DNA of 64,000 nucleotides from Whalleya microplaca (lineage: Eukaryota > Ascomycota > Sordariomycetes > Xylariales > Xylariaceae): the NCBI GenBank assembly GCA_022497155.1, contig MU385730.1:1-64000 (forward strand), read 5' to 3'. Each line of letters begins with the position of its first letter. Position 1 is the stretch's first letter. The notes under the pieces were generated by a model. The model saw only the letters and a list, made by a program, of their open reading frames with translations, did not search any database and was not told the origin of the DNA. Position numbers and translations under genes: made by a program. Of this stretch, positions 1 to 11,062 are shown piece by piece.

Positions 1-54
1 TTTTTTTTCAGATTTTTCAGCTGCGTGGACGCTAGCTGAAAAATCAGGGAGGAA
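1..54 (+). mobile_element. 3' internal end of a family-B LTR retrotransposon, with polypurine tract
   Basis: These bases directly precede an LTR. The purine run GGGAGGAA at 47-54 abuts the LTR start, as a polypurine tract does for plus-strand priming. Just upstream is a strong hairpin: GATTTTTCAGCT (11-22) pairs with AGCTGAAAAATC (34-45), and GCGT/ACGC extends the stem inside the loop. The body of the element lies outside the window. The hairpin could be a packaging or termination structure, which is inference only. Confidence 0.6.
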
Positions 55-362
55 TGTAATGGGGCAGGGGATTACGGGTATTAATAGCAGCTTAGAAGCC
101 ACTAGAAGCCCCTTGGAGCCACGTTACAGGGCACTCTATAGGGCACTCCACAGGGTATTTACAGGGCACTCTATAAGGCAATTTACAGTGGATTATATAC
201 CTGTATTTAGCTGACCTTTTCCCTCACATCTCCTTCACTTTTTTAATAACAAATATTACTAAATAGTTAGATAGTTACACACACAGCTTTAGCAGCTAAT
301 ATACACTCATTTTTAACTTAATATCTCACTTTCGATTCACCTTGTCACCCTGTCCCAAGACA
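55..362 (+). repeat. Family-B LTR (3' LTR of the element entering from the left)
   Basis: 308-bp repeat starting TGTAATGGGG and ending CCAAGACA, with the canonical TG...CA ends of an LTR. It matches 1349-1650 in inverted orientation over its whole length, and the ends of 21582-21810. It is clearly richer in G and C than its surroundings and shows few RIP-type changes, so it is a young insertion or one too short to be mutated. The polypurine tract on its left makes this the 3' LTR. Confidence 0.8.
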
Positions 363-439
363 ATATCTTTTAGGTATTATAAGTAATAATGTTACGTGTG
401 TAAGCGTGTTTTTAATCGGTAAGTAATATTTTAAAAAAA

Positions 440-843
440 AGGGGGATTATTATTAATCGGGTTAGTTATTAATAATATACGTGAGGGTTATATAACTAAA
501 ACTACTAATATTAAAATGCATTTTTATAGTAATACTTATTAGTTAATTAATTAAATCGGTATTAGAGAATTTAAACTTTTTAAAGCTATATAATAAATAT
601 AATTTATTTATATTTATATATAGATTATTATAGCTAAAAGTAAGGCTTTAATATAGGTATTAATTATATATTTATAAATAGATAAAGAGGAAAGTTATTT
701 CGGATTATAAAAATTATTTAGAAAACTTAAGCTAGATATCCCGCCGGGCGGTAACTATTTTGCTATGCCGTTACCGATTAATATATAGGAGTACGTAATA
801 ACGGGTGGTTTATACATTATATAAGTACGTACTTCCCGTAACT
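440..843 (-). repeat. Family-A LTR with adjoining 5' internal sequence
   Basis: The stretch of about 609-843 is the reverse complement of the LTR found at 21036-21272 and 27836-28072, including the GC-rich core with CCGCCGGGCGG. About 440-608 matches the internal sequence that follows the 5' LTR of element A (21273 to about 21440), so this is the 5' end of a minus-strand A copy. The copy is truncated on the left near the family-B LTR. The TpA-rich changes are RIP-like. Confidence 0.7.
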
Positions 844-849
844 ACTATA

Positions 850-1100
850 TGTAATATAAATAATAGCTAATAAAGAAAAATTCCTTTTTTTTTCCTAATA
901 TAAATTAAATTAATATACCTATATATTGCTTATATTAAATTAATAACACTTGCATTTTTATTATAAACTATATTAAATCACATTAATATTTAAAAAAAAA
1001 TATACTATTAGGGAAAATTTTTTCCTTAATGCACATTTTTTTTAATGCATTATTATTATCGGAAAAATTCTTTTTCACTATTATATTATTAAATGTAAGG
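850..1100 (+). repeat. Possible 5' LTR of gypsy element G
   Basis: About 85 bp beginning TGTAATATAAATAATAGC match 18893-18980 in direct orientation, downstream of the G polyprotein. That is the arrangement expected for the LTR pair of G. The similarity fades after about 935, so the LTR end is not defined. The rest of 935-1348 shows no gene. It holds a less mutated patch at 1140-1225 with a hairpin-like AAGGAGGC...GCCCCCTTT. Confidence 0.4.
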
Positions 1101-1348
1101 CTTATGTTATAAGCCTTAATTAACCCGTAAGCTTTATCGAGAAAGTATTAAAGGAGGACCGGAAGTTTTCCCTTACCTTTTATTTATATAAAGGAGGCTT
1201 TGCCCCCTTTATATACAAAGGGGTTAAAAATTAATGCACTTATATTTGTACTTTATAAGTTAATATATTAACCCGTGCTTTATTATTACTATGTTTATAT
1301 ACACTTTTTAATGTAATATATTATTATTTAATTAATTTTTTAGCCTAT

Positions 1349-1650
1349 TGTCTTGGGACAGGGTGTTAAGGTGAAGCGAAAGTGAGATATCAGGTTAAAA
1401 ATGAGTGTATATTAGCTGCCAAAGCTATATGTGTGTGACTATCTAGTGATATCTGTTGGTTGAAAAAGTGAAAGAGATGTGAGGGAAAAGGTCAGCTAAA
1501 TACAGGTATGTGATCCACTGTAAATTGCCCTATAGAGTGCCCTGTGGATACCCTGTGAATACCCTGTGGAGTGCCCTGTGACGTGGCTCTAAGGGGCTTC
1601 TAGTGGCTCCTAAGCTGCTGTCAATACCCGTAATCCCCTGCCCCATTACA
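1349..1650 (-). repeat. Solo LTR of family B
   Basis: 302-bp inverted copy of 55-362, starting TGTCTTGGGACAGGG and ending CCCCATTACA on the plus strand. It is bounded by a 4-bp direct repeat CTAT (1345-1348 and 1651-1654), consistent with a target-site duplication and therefore an independent solo LTR. A tandem run of about 11-12 bp units with core CCCTGTGGA lies at about 1537-1583. It is almost unmutated compared with its flanks. Confidence 0.8.
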
Positions 1651-1654
1651 CTAT

Positions 1655-2470
1655 ATATAACTATCTTTTTAGCTTATATATAACCGTTTTTTTAACCGTT
1701 TAAGCTAAAAAAACCAAAACTATTTAAAATTAACTAAGTGTTATTATTATCGGGTGCTTATAAATAAACACCGGATATTTATAATAAATAAGTTAAATTT
1801 TACGTTTAATTTTTTATATATAATAACGGCTTAAATGCCGAATTGTATTAATACTTCCGGATCTTAGTTTTTTATTACGTAAAAATTCGCAAACGCTAAA
1901 AGTTCCTTTATTAACGCCGAAATTTTAGTACGCGTTAAATATATAATAAGCTATTAAATTTTATTAAAATTCCGGTAAGTAAAATCGGGTAATAAATCGT
2001 TTCACTTTTTTTTACATTTATTTATTTATTATTAAAAACTGTTAAAATTCCGGTAAATTTATATTTAATTTAAATAAATCCCTTTTATATAAACCTTTAT
2101 TATTTTATTTATATTTATATTTTTTATATTTTTATATAAAGTTATATATATTATTTTATTATAAATAAATTAACCGATAAGTTAACCGCTTATAACCGAT
2201 AACTTAACTATTAATAATCCCGTAAATAATAATAAAAACGTTAGTTAAAAAAACAGCGTTTAAACCTTAAACCCGAACTTAACCCTTTTATATTTAAAGC
2301 TTAACCTTTTATATTTAATACCCGATAAATATAATTTATAACCCGTACCTTTACGGTAATAATAGCTTAAATCCTTACTTAACTTAATAAATAAAAAGCT
2401 AATAAACCGACCGCTAATTATTTCGATAAAAGGATTAATAACTTTGTTATTAAATTTAAAACAAGTGCCG
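1655..2470 (+). pseudogene. Degenerate 5' part of gypsy element G
   Basis: No open frame of any length survives here. The stretch joins directly to 11063 once element C and one copy of its target duplication are removed, so it should be the leader or gag start of G. I could not match any segment to a specific gag motif. Composition is strongly RIP-like. The assignment rests on position only. Confidence 0.35.
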
Positions 2471-2475
2471 ATAAT

Positions 2476-2698
2476 TATTATAAATTAACTTAATCTTATG
2501 ACTTAATTAGCTTAATCCTAGCTTAAGGTAATAAAGCCTGGAATTAATATACGGATTTCGCAGCTAATTAAGTAAGGTAAGGTAGCTATTATATAAAATA
2601 CTTATGTATTTTTTATTGTTTTAAATCTCCAGCTTTATTATATTATATTAATTAAGTAAAAAGTAAAACTATTACTATTATAGCTAATTCTTATAATA
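2476..2698 (+). repeat. 5' LTR of element C
   Basis: 223 bp, same length as the rejoined 3' LTR. The start reads TATTATAA where the 3' LTR has TGTTATAG, differences explained by G-to-A changes. The ATAAT duplication lies immediately upstream. Related LTR copies on the minus strand are at 28505-28739 and about 60316-60500. Confidence 0.85.
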
Positions 2699-2829
2699 TA
2701 GTAATAAAATTTATTTTATTAAATTAATTATTAATTACTGTCGAGAATAATTATAAACTTTTATTTTATATATAACTAATATTAAGGTTATCGTATTTAC
2801 GAACCCGCGAAAATACTTTAAAACTTAAA

Positions 2830-4567
2830 AGTATCGGATTAGTATATTTTATACTAAAACGATATATTATATTAGTAATAGCGCGTATTCTTAAAAAACA
2901 TACGGCTAATAAAAAACGCGCCCGAAAAAAAAATGCGCTTTTTTTACCCGATTTAAAGCGGAACTTGCCGCAGCTTAATCGCATATATAATTCCGATTTA
3001 AGAAATCGCTCCCGTTTAAGCGGCACTTATAGTTTTAGAGCGCCTATTATATCGGCAACTTTAAATAACGAGAAAAAAAAAAGAAAAAATTTAAAAAGTT
3101 CGGGAAACCCTTATTAAATTCCGAGAGACTTTTAATAAAAAAGCTATAAAAAACTTAATTTATAAAAAAACTTTAGTAAAGTTAAATAAGTTTTTTTAAT
3201 AAACTTTAAATAATATAGCTAAGCTATACGTTAATATAAAAAATAACTTTTCCGTACTTTTTTTATTATTAATATAGCTAAGTTACGAGAAGTAATTTAA
3301 AATAAAAAGCGCTATAAAGATTATTTAATTTAAAAATATATACGCTTATTTAAAAGCTTTATTTTAAAAATTTAAATAGCGAACTTTTATATTAATAGCG
3401 TATTAATATCAAATAATATAAGTATATTATTTAATATATAAATAAAGTAACGTTATTAAAATATTATATAATTAGAAATTTAGCTTAAATATTTAATTAA
3501 AAAAAAATAAATGCGACAAACGGCATTTTAAATATTTTAATTAAAAGAAAAAAAACTAATTAAAAAATTCAAAGGAAATTATTATTTAATAATAGCGTAT
3601 TATTTTATAAATATAGCAGGTTTTTTTTAACGTTAAGGCTCCCGAAAATATACCCTATTTTATAATTAAAATATCCCGTACGTTATATATAAGTATACCT
3701 AATATAATATTTACGAAAAAAAATCGCGTTATATTAAACTACCGGATTTATTTATATTTATAAATAATACACTTACCGATAGTAAACCTAAAATCGGTTA
3801 TACGTATTAAAAAATATAAATAAAAAATAAACTAGCAATTAATATAAATATATTTTATTTAAAAACGGAAAAACGTTTTTATATATTAAGTTATATAAGT
3901 AATAATATAGCTAAATAGTTTTATTTATATATAAAAAATAAATATAGACTTTTTTTACTAGTAATAACAAATAAAATTTTAAAATATATAAACGAGGGAT
4001 ATAAAAACCTTAATAAATATAACGAAATATTAATTAAATATAATAAATACGAAATAAAAAAGCCGGATTATTTTAATACTTTTTATTTCAAGTTTGTTTG
4101 CCTTATAAACTTAACTTATAACTTTTATAATATTTAAAAACAAGACTTATTTAAAAAGTTATCCGACCGTTTTAATATATTTATTATTAATAAATATTAT
4201 AATTTAGTATTAAATTTTATAGCGTTTTATAAAATTATTTAATAGTACGACTATAATTATTATCGTAATTATATTACTTAAGTAAAAAAAAAAGTAATAA
4301 AAAATCCTAACTAAAAAAGAATAAAAATAAAGGATTAATAAGTAAGACTTTTATTAAAAACAACTTTATAAGTAATAAAAATATAGCAAACATATAAAAT
4401 AATTAAAATATAACATTTTTAGAAACTAATAAATCGGGAATCAAAATTTAAAAGCGATTAATTAATAACGCCGATCGACTTATATTTATTTAAATAAAGC
4501 GATATTTTATTTATTATTAAAAAAGGTATATTATATTTAATTGCTTTTATAAAGCTAAATATACTAA
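2830..4567 (+). pseudogene. gag relic of element C
   Basis: The sense frame is readable in patches. About 2929-3047 reads as roughly 40 codons without a stop, with basic clusters and the segment FLPDLKRNLPQLNRIY. About 3669-3740 contains RTLYISIPNIIFTKK. The same protein is encoded on the minus strand at 58873-59984, which supports real coding ancestry. I saw no CCHC zinc knuckle. Position between the 5' LTR and protease makes it gag, the structural particle protein. Many stops and frameshifts make it non-functional. Confidence 0.6.
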
Positions 4568-4572
4568 ATTAA

Positions 4573-4763
4573 TGTAAAAGGCCGTTACGCTAAGATGTAA
4601 TTTTGTAATACTAAATGAGTGTTTATTTTCTAACTAAAGAAGAAAAGAAAATCAAAAAGGTATATCGGCATAGCTCGAGAGCATTTATACTAGCTCTCGA
4701 GAGCTGTGCTGCCATATCGGCTTATGATCGCCGATATTTCCCACTACGGCACAGCCTATTACA
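4573..4763 (+). repeat. Solo LTR of family E
   Basis: 191-bp segment starting TGTAAAAGGCC and ending CTATTACA, with a perfect 5-bp target duplication ATTAA on both sides (4568-4572 and 4764-4768). An inverted copy of identical length lies at 59990-60180. It contains a palindromic core around GAGAGC...GCTCTCGAGAGCT. It is inserted between gag and protease of element C and is much less mutated than its host. Confidence 0.9.
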
Positions 4764-4839
4764 ATTAAAAGTAGGTCGACTTAATGTAATTATAATTTAT
4801 ATAAATATTCCGGAGTTTAACGTTTAAAAGTTATTTACG

Positions 4840-7800
4840 CTTAAAAACGATTAGCTAAAAGGGCTATTTTAACGCAATTAGATTTTTATTTTAAGGAATA
4901 TATTACTGGTCATAAATATCGATATTAGCAAAGTTTTAATTGATTTTTTAAATCGGTATTTAGGAGAAAACCCGTTATTAATTTTATATATAATAGCTTA
5001 TAATAAACTTTTATTAATTATATATAATATATTAATAAATATAAAAGCGAATAAGTATATATTTATAAGCGTATATTTTATAAAGCGACTTTTAAAGTTA
5101 ATAAAATTATTCACGATATAAAAGTTTAAATTATAGCAAATTAATAAATTTGACGGAAATACGATATAGCTAATTAACGTAGCTATATTTATATATTTAT
5201 AAATATAAAATTATATTAATTAAAATATTATACTTTTTATTATTGATATAAAATATAATATTATTTTAAAATAAAAATAGTTCGACCGGTATAACGTTAT
5301 AATAAATATATAATATTATTACTTTTTATTTCCGCCTAAATGAAAACCGGATTATAAAACGCGTAATTTAGTTATAAATAATATAAAGAAACTATTACCC
5401 GATCGGGACGGCAGCTAGTAATAAAACGTTTTTATAAAAAAACGTATAAATTTCAAGAATAAACGTAAGCGCGATAACTATAAAGGTTTTAAACATTTAG
5501 GTATAAAAGCGATTATAATAGTTATAATCGAAAAGTTATTTAAGGGAAAAAAAGTACTGTTAAAAAATGTCGATTTTTTTAATTAAATAACATATTAAAA
5601 AGTTGGAAGTAGTAGGAAAAATTTCGGTTACGGAACTAACTATAGCTATATTTATTTAAATCGTTAAATTACGATAGATTTCTAACGTTATATTAATATA
5701 GCGCCGAAATTTTTATGTATAACCTAAAGAAATTTAAGAAATGTAGTAATAATTAGATTAAACGATAAAAAAACCGAGAAGCTGCCCGATTTTAAGAAAC
5801 TTAAAATCGAAATAAATAAAGATAATAAAGGTATTTATATATAACGTAACGGATTTATAAAATGGTATAAATATTATATAAATATCGCTATTATTAGTGC
5901 TATATTTTTTAATAAAGCTATAAATCGCGAAAACTAATTAGGGGTTATTAGTTTATATAAACTTGATTGTTTTATATAAAAGAAAAAAATGTTTAAAAAC
6001 TAAATTAAAATAACGAGAATTTATAAGAAATAGTATAATAAGTAGTACTTAAATATTACTATTATCGATTTTTAGTTTTTAATAAAATAAATTCCGATAA
6101 GTTATTATTAAACCGGCTTAATATTAATTATAAAATCGAGCTTAACGAAAGGTTTTATTTTAAAAACTTAAGTTATAATTTTTTTTATAAAATATTATTA
6201 AAAGAACTAGAAATATATCGCTAATATATCGCTAATAATTTTTATAAGGGATTTATAAAATCGAGCGTAATATTATAAGCCGTTCTGATACTATTTATAT
6301 TTAAAAAAAAATAAGAAACTAAAGTTTTATATCCACTATAAGAAATTAAACGTTATTATAAGAAAAATCGATATTTATTGCTACTAATCGAGGAAATTAT
6401 AGCGCGAATTTTTAAAGTTAAAATATTTATTAAAAGAAGTATTCGATAAGTTTTTAATCGCATTTACATATAATTTAATAATAAAAAACTTATTACTTTC
6501 CGAATCTAATACGGAATATATAAATATAAGGTTTTATTATTTAGATTTATTAACGGGCCGTTTATTTTTTAGTGTTATATTAATAATACTTTAATAAATT
6601 ATTTAGACGATTTTTATAACGCGTATATCGATAATATTTTAATTTTTTCTCGATCCGAAAAGGAGTATCGGCGGTATATAAATAAAGTATTAGCTAAATT
6701 ATAAGCTATAAAACTTTAGGCAGATATTAAAAAGTGCGAATTTTATATATAAAAAACTAAATTTCTAGGTTTCGTAATATTTATCGAGAGTATTACTATC
6801 GATTTAAATAAAACAAAAGTTATATATAATTGGAAATAACTTATTACGGTATAAAAGGTATAGTTTTTTTTTAAATTTTATAACTTTTATTATAAATTTA
6901 TCGAGCGGTATAACGTTATAATTAAGCTATTATACAACCTTATTTATAAAGGCGAATTATTTAAGTGAAATTCGGTATATAAAATAATATTTTAAAAGTT
7001 AAAAGGCCGTTTTTTAAAAGCTTTAGTGCTAGTTTATTTTTTATATAATAAAAAGATAAAAATAAAAATAAACGCTTCTTAAAGGGTATTTTTAAGGGTA
7101 TTATCTTAGTTTTAAAAAAAGGATTAAGCCTAATACTTTATATTTTTTTAATCCGAAACCTTAAATAAGACTTAAGACTATTATTTTATATAAAATAAAG
7201 AGCTAATAGCGGTGGTTAAAAGTTTATAATATTAACGAGCGGAATTAATAAGTTTATAACGCGAGGAATTATTTTATATTATTATAAATTATAAAGTATT
7301 AAAATATTTCGGTATAAAACGTATGTTTAATGTCCGATAAGCTAATTAGGCTAAACTGCTTACGTAATATTATTTTATCATTATATATTTATTAGGATTA
7401 GAAAATAAACTAATAAATATTTTTTCCCGCTTTAAAGATATAAAGCGTATGTAAAAGTAAAAAAATATATTATATAATAACTATTTTTAAGAGAATGCCT
7501 AATTCGGAAGTTATAATTAAGTATATATTAACTATAAACAAATTAAATAAATTAAATTAAGTATTATATATTTATATAGTGGATTTCGCCGAAATATAAT
7601 ATTTACTAATAAAATCTTAAAAGCTAATAAAGAGAACTTAGATTTAAAGGTATATTATAAAAGAGTTCGAGAGGCTAAATATAACTCCTTTTAGTAAATA
7701 ACTTAAGGACTAATACTATATTAGGGCCGATTAATTATTAGCGCTAGAAATAATTTTTAAACTAAGTTTTTAATTTAAATATATACCCGGATTTTAATAA

Positions 7801-9260
7801 TATATCCCAGACGTTATAAAATAAATTTAATAATTAAAATATAACATTAATAGTTAGGTTTAAATAAGAATATAAATATATATATAATTAACTGTTTTTA
7901 TTTTTTTATTTAAGCTATTTAGAAATAAAATACCGGGATTGCTATATTTTTGCCTGTATTTAATGAAATATAAGACTATATTATTATAGATTTTAAATTT
8001 ATATCCGAAAATAAATAGGGATATAATAATATATTAATTATTATAAATTATTAAAAAAGAAATTATAAATTATTTTATATAAAAAAACCGTTACTGTTAA
8101 AAATGTTACGCGTATATATTACGAGAGCTTTTTTTGCGTTTACGGAATTCTTTTTATTTATTGTTTTCGATAAAGGCTTTTACTTTATTTTTAACTTTAC
8201 GGATAAGTTTTTTTTTAAATTTTCGGGATTAAATAAAATTTATTATTTTTAGGATATTTATAAACTGCCGGCTAAGCCGAAATCATAAACGAATATCTCG
8301 ATTAACGTTTCCGCTTTTTTATAAATTATTTTTAAAATAACTAGTCGGAAGTTATTTCTATTATAAATATTATATAAGTTGTTTTACCTTACGAATTACT
8401 GGAAGGACTAACGCTATCGGAGATAACTTATAATTATATTATAAATATATCGTTTAATTAAAAAAAACGTACGGAGGACTTTTTTTCGAAGCTAGTAAAG
8501 GAGTAATTAAATCGCGAGAAGGCGTAATAGTTTATTAAGCGTATTTAAGTGTATATTTAATAAGCGTAATTAAAAAGGGTTATTATGGGGTAATAATGTA
8601 TATTGTAAAATAAATAAAGATCTAGCATTTAGCTTATTTACTATCTTATTTTATCTAATTTAAGCTGGTTCGGAGGGCCCCTCCGGGGCCCTGTATTAAT
8701 AACGTTAAATGAAAAAAGCTTTGGTACGAATGGCGGATTAAGCTAACTATAAGTATTATAAACCCGATTTCGGTATAAAAAATAAGGTATATATTATTAA
8801 AAAAGTATAGTTTACGGACCGGCCGACTAATAAATTAAATTATCCGATAATTCGGTAACATTATAAAATAAAAGGAATAAAAGGTTATTTATATCGGCTG
8901 GAAATTACTTTCTTTTTATAAAAAGGTATCAAGATATTTTATGTCGATTATTTGCGAAAATACGCAAATAATCCGCTATTAGGCTAAGATTTTTTATAAC
9001 TTATTAAAGACGTAATAAACCCGGACGAACTAAAGATAAAGGAATTTAAAGTAAACCATATTTTAACCTCCCGTTTATATTATTAAAAATTACAATATTA
9101 AATATAATAACGTAAGTAAAATCTCGACTTAAAATAATATAATATATTAGATTTTAAAAATGCTGCCGTTAAGTAAAAGGAATATTATAATATTTACTTA
9201 AATTACGTAAGGCTTTTAAAGCAATTGCGGTAATAGTTTAAGGTAGCGGAAAAAAATAGG
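4840..9260 (+). pseudogene. pol relic of element C (protease, RT, RNase H, integrase, chromodomain)
   Basis: Aspartic protease: the active-site D-T/S-G-A-N reads NIKAN at 5038-5052, fully explained by RIP-type changes, followed by KYIFISVYFIKRL. Reverse transcriptase: about 6400-6900, with catalytic YxDD degraded to YIDNILIFS near 6630-6655, then CEFYI and TKFLGFV. RNase H and integrase core follow to about 8560, with a region matching integrase tails near 8400-8520. After element K the integrase C-terminus contains KVYIIKKV...FTDRP (about 8790-8830). A chromodomain-like segment at about 9040-9230 reads TSRLYY...KLQY...FKNAA. The enzymes would copy element RNA and insert cDNA, and the chromodomain would bind modified histones. 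Numerous stops make it a pseudogene. Confidence 0.85.
8575..8704 (+). mobile_element. Short interspersed element K, copy 1
   Basis: 130 bp inserted in the integrase C-terminal region of element C, bounded by TTAAA at 8570-8574 and 8705-8709. Removing the insert and one TTAAA rejoins the reading frame. It begins AAGGGTTATTATGGGG and ends with a G/C-rich palindromic block (GGAGGGCCCCTCCGGGGCCC) and TATTAATAACG. A related copy lies at 61307-61480. No coding capacity. It might be a small LTR, MITE or SINE; I cannot decide which. Confidence 0.7.
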
Positions 9261-9608
9261 TTTAATAAAGATTATTTAAATAATAATATTTTTATTACGA
9301 TAAATATAACCAATCGATATTAAATAAAAAGGAAAAGGGGTTAACGGGCGCTTATATAAATTATATAGGCAAATTAATAGTAACAAATTATATAACCTAG
9401 TTGCGTTTTTAATTTAAGGGCTTATTGGCGTAATTAATTAAGCCGAAAGTATTTTTTTATTATTTAAAAAGTATTCGTTTTAAACTATTTAAGTTTGCGG
9501 CTTTATTTAAGACAGTAAGTATACCTAAGTTTAAAGCCTTAAATAGGCGTTAATTTTTTTAATTTTATTCGAGTTTCGGGGCGAGCCTTTATTTATAGGA
9601 GGGAATAA

Positions 9609-11057
9609 TGTTATAGATTTATTTGATTTTATGACTTAATTAGCCTAATTTTAGCCTAGGGTAATAAAGCTTAAAATCGATATACGGATTTTATAGCTAA
9701 TTAAGTAAAGTAGGGTAGCCAGGGTTGTGATTAAGTCACTAATTAGTGACTTAAGTCATTAGATTTAGTGACTTAAGTTAGTCAGGCCTATGACTTAAGT
9801 CAAGCTAGTTAGTCAGTCACTTGACTAAAACTAGTGCAAGTTAGTCAGGTGACTGACTAAGACTAACTTGCTTAAGTTAGTTAGTCACTTAAAAATGACT
9901 AATGACTTATTAAGAAATTACCTTTTTATTAAAGAAATTAAAAGAAATTAAATACCGCTTTAAATATTATATATATTTTAACTTTAAATTAACTTATAGT
10001 ATTACTTTATTACTTCATAACTAATAAAACTAAAATAGTAATTTTACTTATTAAAATAAGCTAATTAATTAGATATTAAAATAATTTAAATTAAAATTTT
10101 CCAATTCGTCGTTTAAACACCTTTCCTAAAATTCGCTATAATAAATTAAATATCTTTTTTATTATAATATTTATTAAAGCCGTTTTTTAACTGACTATAA
10201 GCATGTTATATAATATAATTATTAACGGTAAAAGAGTTATAATATTATTTACATTTATAAAGTTATATTTATATTAAAAATATTTAATTTAAAACTTTTT
10301 AATTTGTCGTTTAAATACGTTTTTTAAAAAATGATTATAATAAATTTAATATGTCCTTTATTATAATAAATATTATAACCCTTTTTAGTTTATTATACGT
10401 ATATTATATATTATAGATATTAACGTTAAAAATATATTATTGCATATTAAAGTAAACAGATTATAGTAATATTTAAAATATTTAATTTAAAAAGTTACAA
10501 TTTATCGTTTAAGCACGTTTATTAAAAAATTACTATAATAAATTAAATATCTTTTTAAATATAATATAAAATATTATTTTTACTTATAATATATTAATAA
10601 TACATTATATTATAATTATTAAACCTAAAATAAAATTTACACCTTTTAAAATAAATAAGTTATATAAAGGTTTAAATAATTATTTAAAAAATCACAAAGG
10701 CTTGGCTAGTCATTAGTCATTTTTAAGTCACTAATTAACTAACTTGCAAATGACTTAAGTTAGTCAGTCACTTGACTAAGACTAGCTTAGTTAGTCAGTC
10801 ACCTAACTAAGACTAGCTTAGTTAGTTAGCAGGTCTAACTAAGACTAAGTTAGTTAGTCATAACCCTTGACTAAAACTAGCAAGTTAGTTAGTGACTAAA
10901 AAATGACTAATAACTTAAGTCATTTATCACAACGCTAAGGGTAGCTATTATATGAAATACTTACGTACTTTTTATAGTTTTAAATCTCCAGCTTTATTAC
11001 ATTATATTAATTAAGTAAAAAGTATGACTGTTATTATTATAGCTAGTTCCCGTAATA
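9609..11057 (+). repeat. 3' LTR of element C, split by a hAT miniature element
   Basis: LTR parts are 9609-9719 and 10946-11057. The duplicated octamer AGGGTAGC (9712-9719 and 10938-10945) belongs to the inserted hAT element. Together they give 223 bp, matching the 5' LTR. The start TGTTATAG follows the polypurine tract directly. Confidence 0.85.
9720..10937 (+). mobile_element. Non-autonomous hAT element, copy 1
   Basis: 1218 bp, starting CAGGGTTGTG and ending CACAACGCTA, flanked by the perfect 8-bp target duplication AGGGTAGC that is diagnostic of hAT transposition. Both ends carry about 170-220 bp of AGTCA/TGACT-rich, quasi-palindromic sequence. The interior has three units of an approximately 200-bp tandem repeat marked by GTCGTTTAA near 10108, 10307 and 10506. 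The same ends and repeats occur in the 6-kb hAT at 52829-58872, so this is an internal-deletion derivative mobilised in trans. It has no transposase remnant. Confidence 0.92.
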
Positions 11058-11062
11058 ATAAT

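Larger units (their letters stand above)
2476..11057 (+). mobile_element. Element C: complete chromodomain Ty3/gypsy retrotransposon, RIP-mutated and triply nested
   Basis: The two LTRs are 223 bp each once the nested hAT element is removed: 2476-2698, and 9609-9719 plus 10946-11057. They are flanked by the 5-bp duplication ATAAT at 2471-2475 and 11058-11062. The primer-binding site starts right after the 5' LTR as TAGTAATAAA, readable as TGG... with a G-to-A change. The polypurine tract AGGAGGGAATAA (9597-9608) abuts the 3' LTR. The internal order is gag, protease, reverse transcriptase, RNase H, integrase and chromodomain, which is the chromovirus layout. Insertions E, K and a hAT miniature element lie inside. 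The element itself sits inside G. All frames are broken. Confidence 0.9.

Noticed and set aside
2766..3026. Open frame of 86 codons on the minus strand
   Set aside because: Antisense to the gag relic of element C; the sense frame matches the minus-strand relic at 58873-59984. A similar antisense frame exists at 59825-60130.
4615..4827. Open frame of 70 codons on the plus strand
   Set aside because: Lies mostly inside solo LTR E and runs out past its target duplication; not a gene.
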